A stretch of 11,985 nt of DNA from SMXL01 sp036985715 (GTDB lineage: Bacteria > Bacteroidota > Rhodothermia > Rhodothermales > UBA10348), in assembly GCA_036985715.1 (NCBI GenBank), contig BTQE01000103.1:1-11985 (forward strand). Reading direction: 5' to 3'. Shown here in pieces: positions 1-7,400 of this stretch. Made by a program: the position numbers and the translations under genes. Within the stretch, counting starts at the first letter, position 1. The number at the start of each line of letters is the position of its first letter. The notes beneath the pieces were generated by a model. That model was not told the origin of the DNA. It searched no databases and saw nothing but the letters and a program-made list of their open reading frames with translations.

Positions 1-121
1 CAGGTGGTCGAGATACTGAAATACGTCACCAGCAAGCAGTAATCCACTGGTGCGCCAAAACCACTTCTCCAGAATTGTTGAGATTCTCCGGGGACAAATC
101 GGAAGGCCTATGGGGGGGGGA
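1..121. other. Unassigned left flank
   Basis: Nothing can be assigned here. On the plus strand a frame open from the left edge stops at positions 40-42 (last residues ...YVTSKQ), which could be the tail of a gene outside the window. It is only 13 codons long, so chance is as likely. A minus-strand frame is also open through much of this stretch, but it has no start and no recognised motif. A run of nine G residues (112-120) lies just before the inferred insertion-sequence left end at 122. Confidence 0.3.
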
Positions 122-150
122 TGACCTTACCCCAATAAATCGGAGAGATA
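122..150 (+). repeat. Putative IS3-type left terminal inverted repeat
   Basis: The sequence starts TGACCTTACCCCAATAAATC, 63 bases before the orfA start codon. The leading TG and the CCCC at bases 9-12 are typical of IS3-family ends. Its partner, an inverted copy ending GGGGTAAGGTCA, was looked for by eye and not found in the window. That agrees with a truncated right side. The inner limit of the repeat is a guess because it cannot be aligned with a right end. Confidence 0.5.
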
Positions 151-184
151 GTTAAACTTACTTTGCTCAATATCGAGGTAAGTA

Positions 185-468
185 ATGACGAGACATAGGA
201 GTTTTTCAAAAGAGTTCAAGCTAGAAGCCGTCCATCTAGCTGATACGTCAGGAAACACAGCGCAGACAGCTCGTGGGCTGGGAATAGGAGCGGAGTCGAT
301 TCGCACCTGGCGCAAGCAGTCGAGGAAGACGGTAAGCGGGCCTTCCCCGGGCACGGCAACCCACGCGACGAAGAGTTGGCAAAGCTTCGAAGGAAGGTTC
401 GACGGCTCAAAGACGAGAATATCGTCCTAAAAATGGCCGCCGGTATCTTGAGTCAAGGCCTTCGCTGA
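185..468 (+). pseudogene. IS3-family transposase orfA (helix-turn-helix protein), frameshifted
   Basis: Starting at ATG 185, the translation begins MTRHRSFSKEFKLEAVHLAD and continues to IRTWRKQ, a classic IS3 OrfA helix-turn-helix (HTH_Tnp_1) beginning. Near position 320 the frame changes by one base. From 322 the alternative frame continues with EDGKRAFPGHGNPRDEELAK, then a leucine-zipper-like stretch (LRRKVRRLKDENIVLK) and ends AAGILSQGLR at a TGA at 466-468. Joined, the two parts make a protein of about 94 residues, a normal OrfA length. One base has therefore been lost around 320-321. This site is well upstream of the orfA/orfB junction where programmed frameshifting happens, so I read it as an inactivating mutation. 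In life OrfA binds the element ends and forms the OrfAB transposase by frameshift. The broken copy is presumably inert. Confidence 0.85.
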
Positions 469-479
469 GGCACCGGATC

Positions 480-956
480 GTGGAAACAGTCAGAGAGCAG
501 GTCTCGATCCGCAGGGCATGTGAAGTACTAGGCGTCTCCGAGAGTGGGTATTACGCCTTGCGCGATTGCCCCACGAGCCGTCGAGCACAGGAATATGGTC
601 GATTCAAGATTGTGATCCGAACGGTCCATCGCGCAAGCCGGGGCACCTATGGCGCGCCGAGAGTTCGCGCTGAGCTGTGTGCTAGAGGCCATCGAGTTTG
701 ACTCAATCGCGTGGCTCGTGTCATGCAGGAAGAGCACATCAAAGCGGTTAGAGAGCGAAGGAGACGAGTCCGGGGGGCCGCGCCCATCGAGGCGGTTCAG
801 GCCAATGTCCTCGACCGTGCGTTCACGCCTGAGAAGCCCGATACCGTACGGACAGCAAAGATAACCGGGGCAGGTTCATTGACGAAAAAAGGGACGAAAC
901 CGAGTGTCCACTTTATCGACGTAAGATCAGATCTATGGACTCCGAAATACCCTTAA
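480..956 (+). pseudogene. IS3-family transposase orfB (DDE integrase), nonsense-interrupted and truncated
   Basis: The frame carries IS3 OrfB N-terminal signatures: SIRRACEVLGVSESGYYALR (residues 9-28 from the GTG at 480), then HRASRGTYGAPRVRAEL, then CARGHRV. A TGA at 699-701 interrupts it, and the same frame resumes at once with LNRVARVMQEEH and LDRAFTPEKPDTV. In intact relatives the sequence reads through at this point, so the stop is a nonsense mutation. The first catalytic aspartate motif, normally ADIT, reads AKIT (Lys codon 858-860). Downstream similarity is doubtful. FIDV at 912-923 could match the second DDE aspartate block, or could be chance. The frame closes at 954-956, inside the 3' end of the opposite-strand NRPS gene. 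The third catalytic residue and the whole C-terminal half are missing. The frame is open upstream of 480, as expected for a protein normally made by -1 frameshift from orfA; the A-run at 429-433 is a possible old slippage site. Confidence 0.8.
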
Positions 957-3900
957 CCGTGGGCCCTTCAAACAATGTCCGCAAAGGCATGTCGAGTCGA
1001 AACGCGTCGTGCACGCGTGCCATCAATCGCATGCCCTGCAGTGAATCCCCACCCAGATCGAAGAAGTTATCTGAAATCCCGATCCGCTTCACACCGAGCA
1101 GGTTCTGCCAAATCTTTACCATTTTCGTTTCTGTTGCAGTTGCTGTCTGCGGCGATCCAGGTTCCAGATCGGATTCTGTTCCTGACGGATCTGGCGGCGG
1201 CAGGGCCTCCCGATCGACCTTGCCATTGGGCCTAATCGGGAATTTATTCAGAAAAACCACGGTCGAAGGCGTCATATACTCTGGCAATTGCTTTCGCACG
1301 TATGCACGTAAGTCCTGGGCGTTCGTCTCTTTTCCCGTTTCCAATATCACATAAGCCACCAGCTGCGTGACCCCGGGTGCATAAGTGCGTCCCAGTACAA
1401 TGCATTCTTTTACATGGCTGTGCCGCTCCATGACCGACCGAATCTCTCCCGGTTCGATTCGGTAGCCGCGAATTTTGAGTTGGTCGTCAAACCTCCCCAT
1501 AAACTCCAGGGTACCGTTTTCGAGCCAGCGACACCGGTCGCCGGTTCGATACATGCGTGCGCCTTTTCGTCCGCTGAACGGATCGGGAAGGAAGCGCTCA
1601 GCGGTCAGTTCCGGCTTGTTCTGATATCCGCGACCTACTCCGTCTCCCCCGAGCACAAGCTCTCCAGCAACGCCAATCGGAACCGGATTCATACTGAAAT
1701 CGAGTACGTATGCCCGTGAGTTGGAAATCGGTCGACCAATCGAAACGAAAGATCCAACACGGTATCCCGTCCTCATGTGGTGACAAGTGGCGGAGATGGA
1801 ACATTCCGTCGGGCCGTATACATTTGTCATCACCGTGTCGGGTAGTGCGTCCAGTACGGTCTGGATGTGAGTCGGCGAGAGGACATCGCCTCCGATGAGC
1901 AAGTGATGAACACCCCGCAGATCATGCAACTGCTCATCAACCATTAGATTGAAGAGCCCGGGCGACATGTTGAGCTTTGTAACTCCGAAATTTCTGATAC
2001 AGGCCCCCAGTTCAGCAATTGTCGGCTGCTGGGGAGGAGCTACGACAACCCTCCCCCCTCCCAGCAGTGGACCCCAGATCTGGAGTCCCGACGAATCGAA
2101 TGACAGCGGTGAAATCTGCAGCATCGCGTCTTCCGGACCGAACGACGAATGAATATTCTCTTTGACCAACTGCACAACACCCTGATGTTCGATGCAGACG
2201 CCCTTTGGTTCTCCTGTGGAGCCGGAGGTATAGATGATGTAAGCCAGGCTTCTGCTCGTCGCTCTTGGAACAGCATTCTGAGAATCGTTCTCCGCGTATG
2301 CCTCCGGGCCGGATTCCAGGATGATATTTTTCCAGGGCCCGTCGGGAAAGTCGTGAACGGCGCCTCTCTGCTTGAGAATAATGTGCGCGCCACTGTCCTC
2401 CATCATATAGGCCATTCGGTGCAGGGGGTAGTCAGGATCAATAGGCATATAGGCTCCATCAGCCTTCAGTATGGCCAGCAATCCGACAACCATCTCTACC
2501 GATCGCAGGGTACAGATCCCCACGGCTCGTTCAGGCCCAATCCCGACATCCCTTAGTTCACAGGCTAGTCGGTTGGCTCGCCGATTCAGCTCTCTGTACG
2601 ACACTTTCTCGTCCTGAAAGACGACCGCGATAGCATCCGGTGTCTCTTCAGCCACCTTTTCAAACAACTCGTGAACACAAATATCTTTGGGATAAAGTGT
2701 ATCCGTGTCATTCCACTGAACGAGTATCATTTCTCGTTCCGACTCGGTAAGCATTGGAAACGACTGTAAGGATGCACCTGGGTTGGTGACAATCCCTTCC
2801 AGGAAAGTCTGGAAGTGACCCGCCATGCGACCGATGGCCTCTTCTTCGAACAAATCCGTGTTGTACTGAAGTTTGCATTCCAAACCGTCCTTGTTTTCAG
2901 AAACCACCATGGTGAGATCGAATTTTGCAACCTCACTGGAAAGACGATTAGGCTCAACCGAAAGCCCGGGAATATCGATGGTAGTTCGTGGCGCATTTTG
3001 CAAAACGAACATGACCTGTATTATAGGGCTTCGGCTGGGATCTCGATCCGGTTGCAGCTCGGCTACGAGACGTTCGAACGGCATTGCTTGATGATCCAGT
3101 GCCTGAAGTACGTCGTCGCGTAATCTGCCAAGCAATTCTACAAAGCTCAACGCCCCATCGAGACGCGTTCGAATTACCAGCGTGTTCACGAAGTATCCAA
3201 TCAGAGACTCAAGCTCCAGCCGCGAACGATTCGCCACCGGAGTTCCCACCAGGATATCCTCCTGACCCGAATACCGATAGAGAAGGATTACAAAGGCGGC
3301 CAATAGCGAGGTGTAAAGCGATGCGGAATTCTCCCGACTTAATTTTTTCAGCTGCTGAGTCAACGATTCGTCGATCGAAAAATGGACCGAAGCGCCTTTA
3401 AACGTTTGAACAGGTGGCCGTTGTTTTTGGAATGGGAGCTCTAGTTGTGGCAGTGGAGCGGCCAGCCGCTCTCTCCAGTAGACGAGATCACGCTCGAAAA
3501 CCCCTCCCAGTATCCAATCCCGTTGCCACCGTGCATAATCGGCGTACTGCAGCGGGAGCTGGGCCAAGGGAGAAGCCGATTTAGTCGAAAACGCCCTGTA
3601 AAGAGCTGAGAGTTCTTTGTTGAGAACGGTTCTCGACCAACCATCTGTAATGATGTGGTGCCACACGACCAGCAGGAAATGTTCGTCCGAATGTAGTTGA
3701 ACCAGGTAGGCGCGTACCAGCGGACTAACTGATAAATCGAAGGGTCGGCGCGATTCCCTCTTCACCAGCCGATCAAGCTCAGCGGCTTTCTCACTTTCCG
3801 CGATTGACTGCAAATCGACATGTTCGAGAGGAAACGGTACGACTTCGGAAACGATCTGTAAAGGCTCACCATCGACCAGTGTGAAATACGTCCTGAGAAT

Positions 3901-4113
3901 CTCATGGCGTTGAATGATTTCATTCAGGCTCCGCCTCAGTACCCGCTTATCAAGTGAGCCCGTAAGCCGGTGGGCGAACGCCTCAACATATGTCGCCGAA
4001 GCCCCTCCTTCGAGCTGATCCAGAATCAAGAGTTGCTGCTGGGAAAATGACAGGGGAAACGCCGTCTCAACGTCTCCTCTGGGAACGCGGGTAATGCTCT
4101 GGCTAACGCTCAT
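913..4113 (-). CDS. NRPS module (C-A-T), last module visible in the line
   Basis: This 1066-residue cytoplasmic synthetase adds one amino acid to a peptidyl chain. The condensation domain (about 15-450) has SFSQQQLLILDQL, RHEILRTYF, the active-site HHIITDG (152-158, catalytic His153), IGYFVNTLVIR and RDPSRSPIIQVMF. The adenylation domain (about 475-970) has YTSGSTGEPKG (628-638), YGPTE (766-770), YRTGD (855-859), IRGYRIEPGEI and NGK with the catalytic Lys965. The carrier domain (about 990-1060) has LGGDSL with phosphopantetheine Ser1024 (codon 1042-1044). My by-eye ten-residue specificity code is D-S-L-G-L-G-V-I-S-K; I do not recognise a substrate for it. The A4 position after the code residues is Gln678 where Glu is usual. 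The protein stops right after the carrier (ending LILRR), with no thioesterase, reductase or epimerization domain. ATG 4113 is the first start after an in-frame stop. A purine-rich GAAAGAAG touches it, too close for a good ribosome site. The HHxxxDG form suggests an LCL-type condensation domain (L-donor, L-acceptor). Confidence 0.96.
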   Translation of the reverse strand: MSVSQSITRVPRGDVETAFPLSFSQQQLLILDQLEGGASATYVEAFAHRLTGSLDKRVLRRSLNEIIQRHEILRTYFTLVDGEPLQIVSEVVPFPLEHVDLQSIAESEKAAELDRLVKRESRRPFDLSVSPLVRAYLVQLHSDEHFLLVVWHHIITDGWSRTVLNKELSALYRAFSTKSASPLAQLPLQYADYARWQRDWILGGVFERDLVYWRERLAAPLPQLELPFQKQRPPVQTFKGASVHFSIDESLTQQLKKLSRENSASLYTSLLAAFVILLYRYSGQEDILVGTPVANRSRLELESLIGYFVNTLVIRTRLDGALSFVELLGRLRDDVLQALDHQAMPFERLVAELQPDRDPSRSPIIQVMFVLQNAPRTTIDIPGLSVEPNRLSSEVAKFDLTMVVSENKDGLECKLQYNTDLFEEEAIGRMAGHFQTFLEGIVTNPGASLQSFPMLTESEREMILVQWNDTDTLYPKDICVHELFEKVAEETPDAIAVVFQDEKVSYRELNRRANRLACELRDVGIGPERAVGICTLRSVEMVVGLLAILKADGAYMPIDPDYPLHRMAYMMEDSGAHIILKQRGAVHDFPDGPWKNIILESGPEAYAENDSQNAVPRATSRSLAYIIYTSGSTGEPKGVCIEHQGVVQLVKENIHSSFGPEDAMLQISPLSFDSSGLQIWGPLLGGGRVVVAPPQQPTIAELGACIRNFGVTKLNMSPGLFNLMVDEQLHDLRGVHHLLIGGDVLSPTHIQTVLDALPDTVMTNVYGPTECSISATCHHMRTGYRVGSFVSIGRPISNSRAYVLDFSMNPVPIGVAGELVLGGDGVGRGYQNKPELTAERFLPDPFSGRKGARMYRTGDRCRWLENGTLEFMGRFDDQLKIRGYRIEPGEIRSVMERHSHVKECIVLGRTYAPGVTQLVAYVILETGKETNAQDLRAYVRKQLPEYMTPSTVVFLNKFPIRPNGKVDREALPPPDPSGTESDLEPGSPQTATATETKMVKIWQNLLGVKRIGISDNFFDLGGDSLQGMRLMARVHDAFRLDMPLRTLFEGPTVKGISESIDLILRR

Positions 4114-4303
4114 CTTCTTTCGAGAATGCTATCCCTGGATCAATAAGAAACGCTGAAATCGATGGTATTCGTTTGATATTGAGGGAGTGCGGCCCGTTGT
4201 TCCGACTGAAAGTAGCAACCAACATACTGCTCCAAGTTTGTGAGCGGCCATATACCGGCAATTTGTTTGCTGCTCAGGCGTGTCATTAAGGAGCACATGT
4301 CTA

Positions 4304-4330
4304 TTGGGTTCGAGTCCCACGTCGGGGTCA
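4304..4330 (+). other. tRNA 3'-end-like segment (T-arm plus acceptor strand)
   Basis: Positions 4304-4308 (TTGGG), loop 4309-4315 (TTCGAGT) and 4316-4320 (CCCAC) form a T-arm with four of five stem pairs and a canonical T-loop. It is followed by GTCGGGG (4321-4327), T and CA, placed like an acceptor 3' strand, discriminator and partial CCA. The matching 5' acceptor strand (CCCCGAC) is not seen upstream on this strand, and the preceding bases do not fold as an anticodon arm. It is therefore at best a remnant. Read on the minus strand, the same bases (TGTTACTGACCCC...GTGGGAC) also loosely resemble an IS3/IS150-type terminal repeat, an alternative explanation. Chance cannot be excluded. Confidence 0.35.
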
Positions 4331-4333
4331 GTA

Positions 4334-4347
4334 ACATGCATTCATGT
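4334..4347. repeat. Short perfect inverted repeat ACATG-CATT-CATGT
   Basis: Five-base arms separated by four bases lie about 220 bases upstream of the last module's start codon, next to the tRNA-like segment. It could be an operator half-site pair or nothing. The arms are too short and lack a following T-run on either strand, so it is not a terminator. Confidence 0.2.
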
Positions 4348-4408
4348 CATCAACTAATAATAATGTAATGACAATAATATTTGCGCCGTTTGGAAACGCT
4401 TATCCGAT

Positions 4409-7400
4409 TTAGGGACCTGACGTTTGATCGATTTCTCCAGCCGAAATACGCGCCGCCAGCTGCGAGACGGTTTGCGCTTCAAAAATTACTCGCAGTGGGA
4501 GTTCAATATCGAATTCGCGTCTTAGTCGATTGATAACCTGAACCGCCGCGAGACTATGACCACCCAAGTCGAAAAAATTGTGGTGTACACCAAAATGTTC
4601 TTGGCCCAATATCTCTCTCCAAATTGCTGTGATTTTCTCTTCCTCTTTTGAACGAGGTTCAACGTAGTCAGCCTCGGGAGCCAGATGTTCATCATCAGGC
4701 GCCGGAAGCGCCTTTCTGTCTACCTTTCCGTTTGGAGTGAAGGGCAACTCCGTCAAGAATACGATGGATGATGGAATCATCGCCGACGGCAATCGGTCGC
4801 TCAAGTACGTCCTTAAGGCTGCCCGATCGAGAGTTACTGCAGTTTCAGGCACGACGTAGGCCGCCAAAAAAGAGTCTCCATTTTCATCAGTGCAGGCTAT
4901 CACAATACACGTTTTCACGTCAGGATGATTCGTTAGAGACGCCGTGATTTCGTCCGGTTCGATTCGAACGCCATGGATTTTAATCTGATCGTCGAGGCGT
5001 CCTAAAATCTCCAGCGTTCCGTCAGCATGGTACCTACCGCTGTCGCCGGTATAGTAAATCAAATCGTTATCGTCAGACCCGAAGGGATTTGGCTCAAAAC
5101 ATCTTCCGATATCAGATATCTCGTTGACATATCCAAATGTCCGGAACGGTGTCCGAATGGCTATTTCTCCTGGCTCTCCGATTCCGCACAACTGATGGTT
5201 TTCGGTCATGATCAGTACCTGCGTCTGAGGAAGTGGTGATCCGAGTCGTTGAACTCCTTCGCTCAGCTTAGTCGGCACGCGATAGCAACACTTTACGAGC
5301 GTCGTCTCGGTGGGACCGTAGTAGTTGGCGACCTCACAGCCCGGGAATACTCTGCGCCATTTCTTTACAAGACTATCCGTCAACGCCTCACCGGCAAAAA
5401 ATACGTGGCGAAGCATGTGGTTTCGGCTTTCACCCTTCGCATTTGATAACCATAATTCAGCAATCGTCGGAACCGCATGGACGATGGTAATCTGCTCAAA
5501 CTCCAGCCAATCCAGAACAGCGTCGGCATCATATTTAACTCCCATATCTGGAACACAAAGTGTCGCACCGCTGGTGAGCGGCAAAAAGATATCTCGTAAA
5601 ACAGGATCAAAGGACAAGCCCGTCAACTGGGCGACGCGATCGTCAGGGCCAACATCGAACGATTCTCGCTGCCAGTCCAGAAAATGGCTCAACCCCTTGT
5701 GACTTCCCAAAACCCCCTTCGGGATTCCAGTCGTTCCAGATGTAAAGAAGATATACGCAGCGTCGTTGGGTTCGATTGTCGGAAGTTCAAGGGCTGTTTC
5801 TGCATCGCTGAGAAGCTGCTGCTCCGTCGACTCCAGTGATATTTCAGTCTGAATGACAATAGTATTACTAGTCGAGTTTTGTAGAGTACGAAGCCGTATC
5901 ACTTCAAAATTATTATCCGGCGTCAGAGCCCATTTCGCTGCGGCCTGCTCCAGTATGATCTTCTTTCTCAAGTCGGGCAGCTCAGAATCAAGTATGAGAA
6001 GGACGCCCGCACTTCGAATCACTCCCAAAATGCAGGAGATCAACGCGAAGTTTGACGATCCTTCAACGGTAACGACATCGCCTTTCTCAAGACCATTTGC
6101 GAGAAGTTCTACGGCAACTTTCCCTGATGATTCTGCCAGGTCGAGATAGCTCCACGTCTGGTTTCCGTATGAAATCGCTGTCGCAGCAGGCGTCTTCATC
6201 GCCTGGGACCGAAACTGCTCCGGGACGGGCTGGTGTCGTGGTTCATCCAGCTTTTGAGCAGGATTCGGGAGAATGGTCGAGGCACTCTCCGTTACGAGTG
6301 AGTATTCTGATAAACACTTTTCTGGGTTGGCAACGACCTGTTCCAGCACATATTCGTATTGCTCGAGAAAGCATTTCATACCTTCTGAACTGAATAAGGC
6401 CGGCTGATAGACCAAACGTATGAAGAGACGACCCGACTCCTCACCGACATAGAGTGACAACGGAAGATGCGATGTACGATTTTCGAGACGGAGTCTCTTG
6501 ACCGCCATACCGTCAAGATCAAGTTGCCTCCACGAAGGCGGTAAGAAATTGACTATCGAACTGATAATCGGATCGCGCTCCAGATTGCGCTCAGGGCTTA
6601 GTTCCTCGATCATCCTTTCGAAGGGCAGATTCTGGTGCACATACGCGTTCAGATTGACTTCTCGGACGCGTTCCAATAGCTCCAAAAATGTCAGATCAGA
6701 CGTGAGCTGAGTACGAAGCGGTATCATGTTCAGAAAAAGACCAATCGTTTTCTCAGCTTCGAGTCGGTTCCTCCCGGATATGGGAGCTCCGACCACAAGA
6801 TCTTCCTGACCTGAATAGCGATACAGTAAGACTTTGTAGGTCGCGAGCATTGTCATGAACAGCGTGACTCCTTCTTTGGCACTAAGCTCCTTCAAGAAAC
6901 GGGACAATTCCCTTGACAATTCTATGGATTCGGATGCCCCGACGTGCCGATGGATCTCGGTCCGACGGATATCAGTGGGTAATTCCAACTCGGATACGCC
7001 ATGGAGCTGGTCCTTCCAGTAACCCAAATCGTCTAATAGCGCATCGCCCTGGAGCCAGATGTGTTGCCACTCGGAAAAGTCGCCATATTGGATCTTCGGT
7101 TCGGGAAGAAGGGTCGGATGTCCGGTAGAAATCGTCCCGTATAGAGACGAAAGCTCGTCAAACAGAACCTTCATGGACCACCCATCTGAAATGGCGTGGT
7201 GCATCAAGAGAAACAGTATACTTCTGTTTGCGCTGAGCGGAAACGCTTTGACTCGAAAAAGTGGGACCGTCGACAGATCAAATGGTATCGTACTTTCTTC
7301 GCCGATGAGTCTAAGAACCTCTGATTCTCGTTCCTCTTCCGAGAACGCAGAGAGATCCACGACATCGATTCGTGGTGAAAAAGGACCTACTATGATTTGA

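Larger units (their letters stand above)
122..912 (+). mobile_element. Degenerate, right-truncated IS3-family insertion sequence
   Basis: The left end begins TGACCTTACCCC, which fits the TG...CCCC pattern of IS3-family termini. It is followed by an orfA-like then an orfB-like reading frame in the usual order and on the same strand. orfB lies in the -1 frame relative to the end of orfA, as expected for IS3 elements that make their transposase by frameshifting. Homology weakens just after the first catalytic block of the DDE domain, around 870-930. No right inverted repeat is seen, so the element lost its 3' half or was cut by rearrangement. With a frameshift, a stop and a lost catalytic residue it cannot encode active transposase. 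The right boundary given here is approximate. It is placed at the stop codon of the neighbouring minus-strand NRPS gene. Confidence 0.8.
4114..4408. other. Intergenic gap between modules 2 and 3, no gene
   Basis: This 295-base stretch is the largest gap in the operon. Short minus-strand frames cross it, but they share no motif with known proteins and are unlike the neighbouring coding sequence. I see no strong terminator hairpin after the upstream gene. An AT-rich patch at about 4355-4381, upstream of the last module gene, could host a minus-strand promoter, but no convincing -35/-10 pair can be named. A tRNA-like segment and a small palindrome are listed separately. Confidence 0.6.

Noticed and set aside
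315..335. Programmed frameshift within orfA
   Set aside because: The frame change is far upstream of the orfA/orfB junction, splits the conserved OrfA itself and has no slippery heptamer, so a simple deletion fits better.
860..912. Rho-independent terminator after the last NRPS gene on the minus strand
   Set aside because: A T-run exists on the minus strand (complement of the A-run at 884-890), but no stable GC-rich stem precedes it.
935..1354. Plus-strand open frame of 139 codons over the last NRPS gene
   Set aside because: It lies fully antisense to the A/T region of a clear NRPS gene, has no recognisable domain and is expected from the codon pattern of the opposite strand. The same holds for the other plus-strand frames at 2149-2556, 3084-3401, 5325-5702, 7059-7400, 10690-11124 and 11185-11538.
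4255..4330. A complete tRNA gene
   Set aside because: Only the T-arm and acceptor 3' strand fit. There is no matching 5' acceptor strand, and the bases where the anticodon stem should be do not pair.
4129..4341. Minus-strand frames of 65-70 codons in the 295-base gap
   Set aside because: Two different overlapping frames are open. Neither has a domain, and their starts fall on the tRNA-like segment, which yields VGLEP/WDSNP-type strings typical of chance translation of tRNA sequence.
4390..4404. Hairpin terminator after module 2
   Set aside because: The CGTTT/AAACG palindrome has only a two-base gap, too tight to form a loop, and no following T-run.
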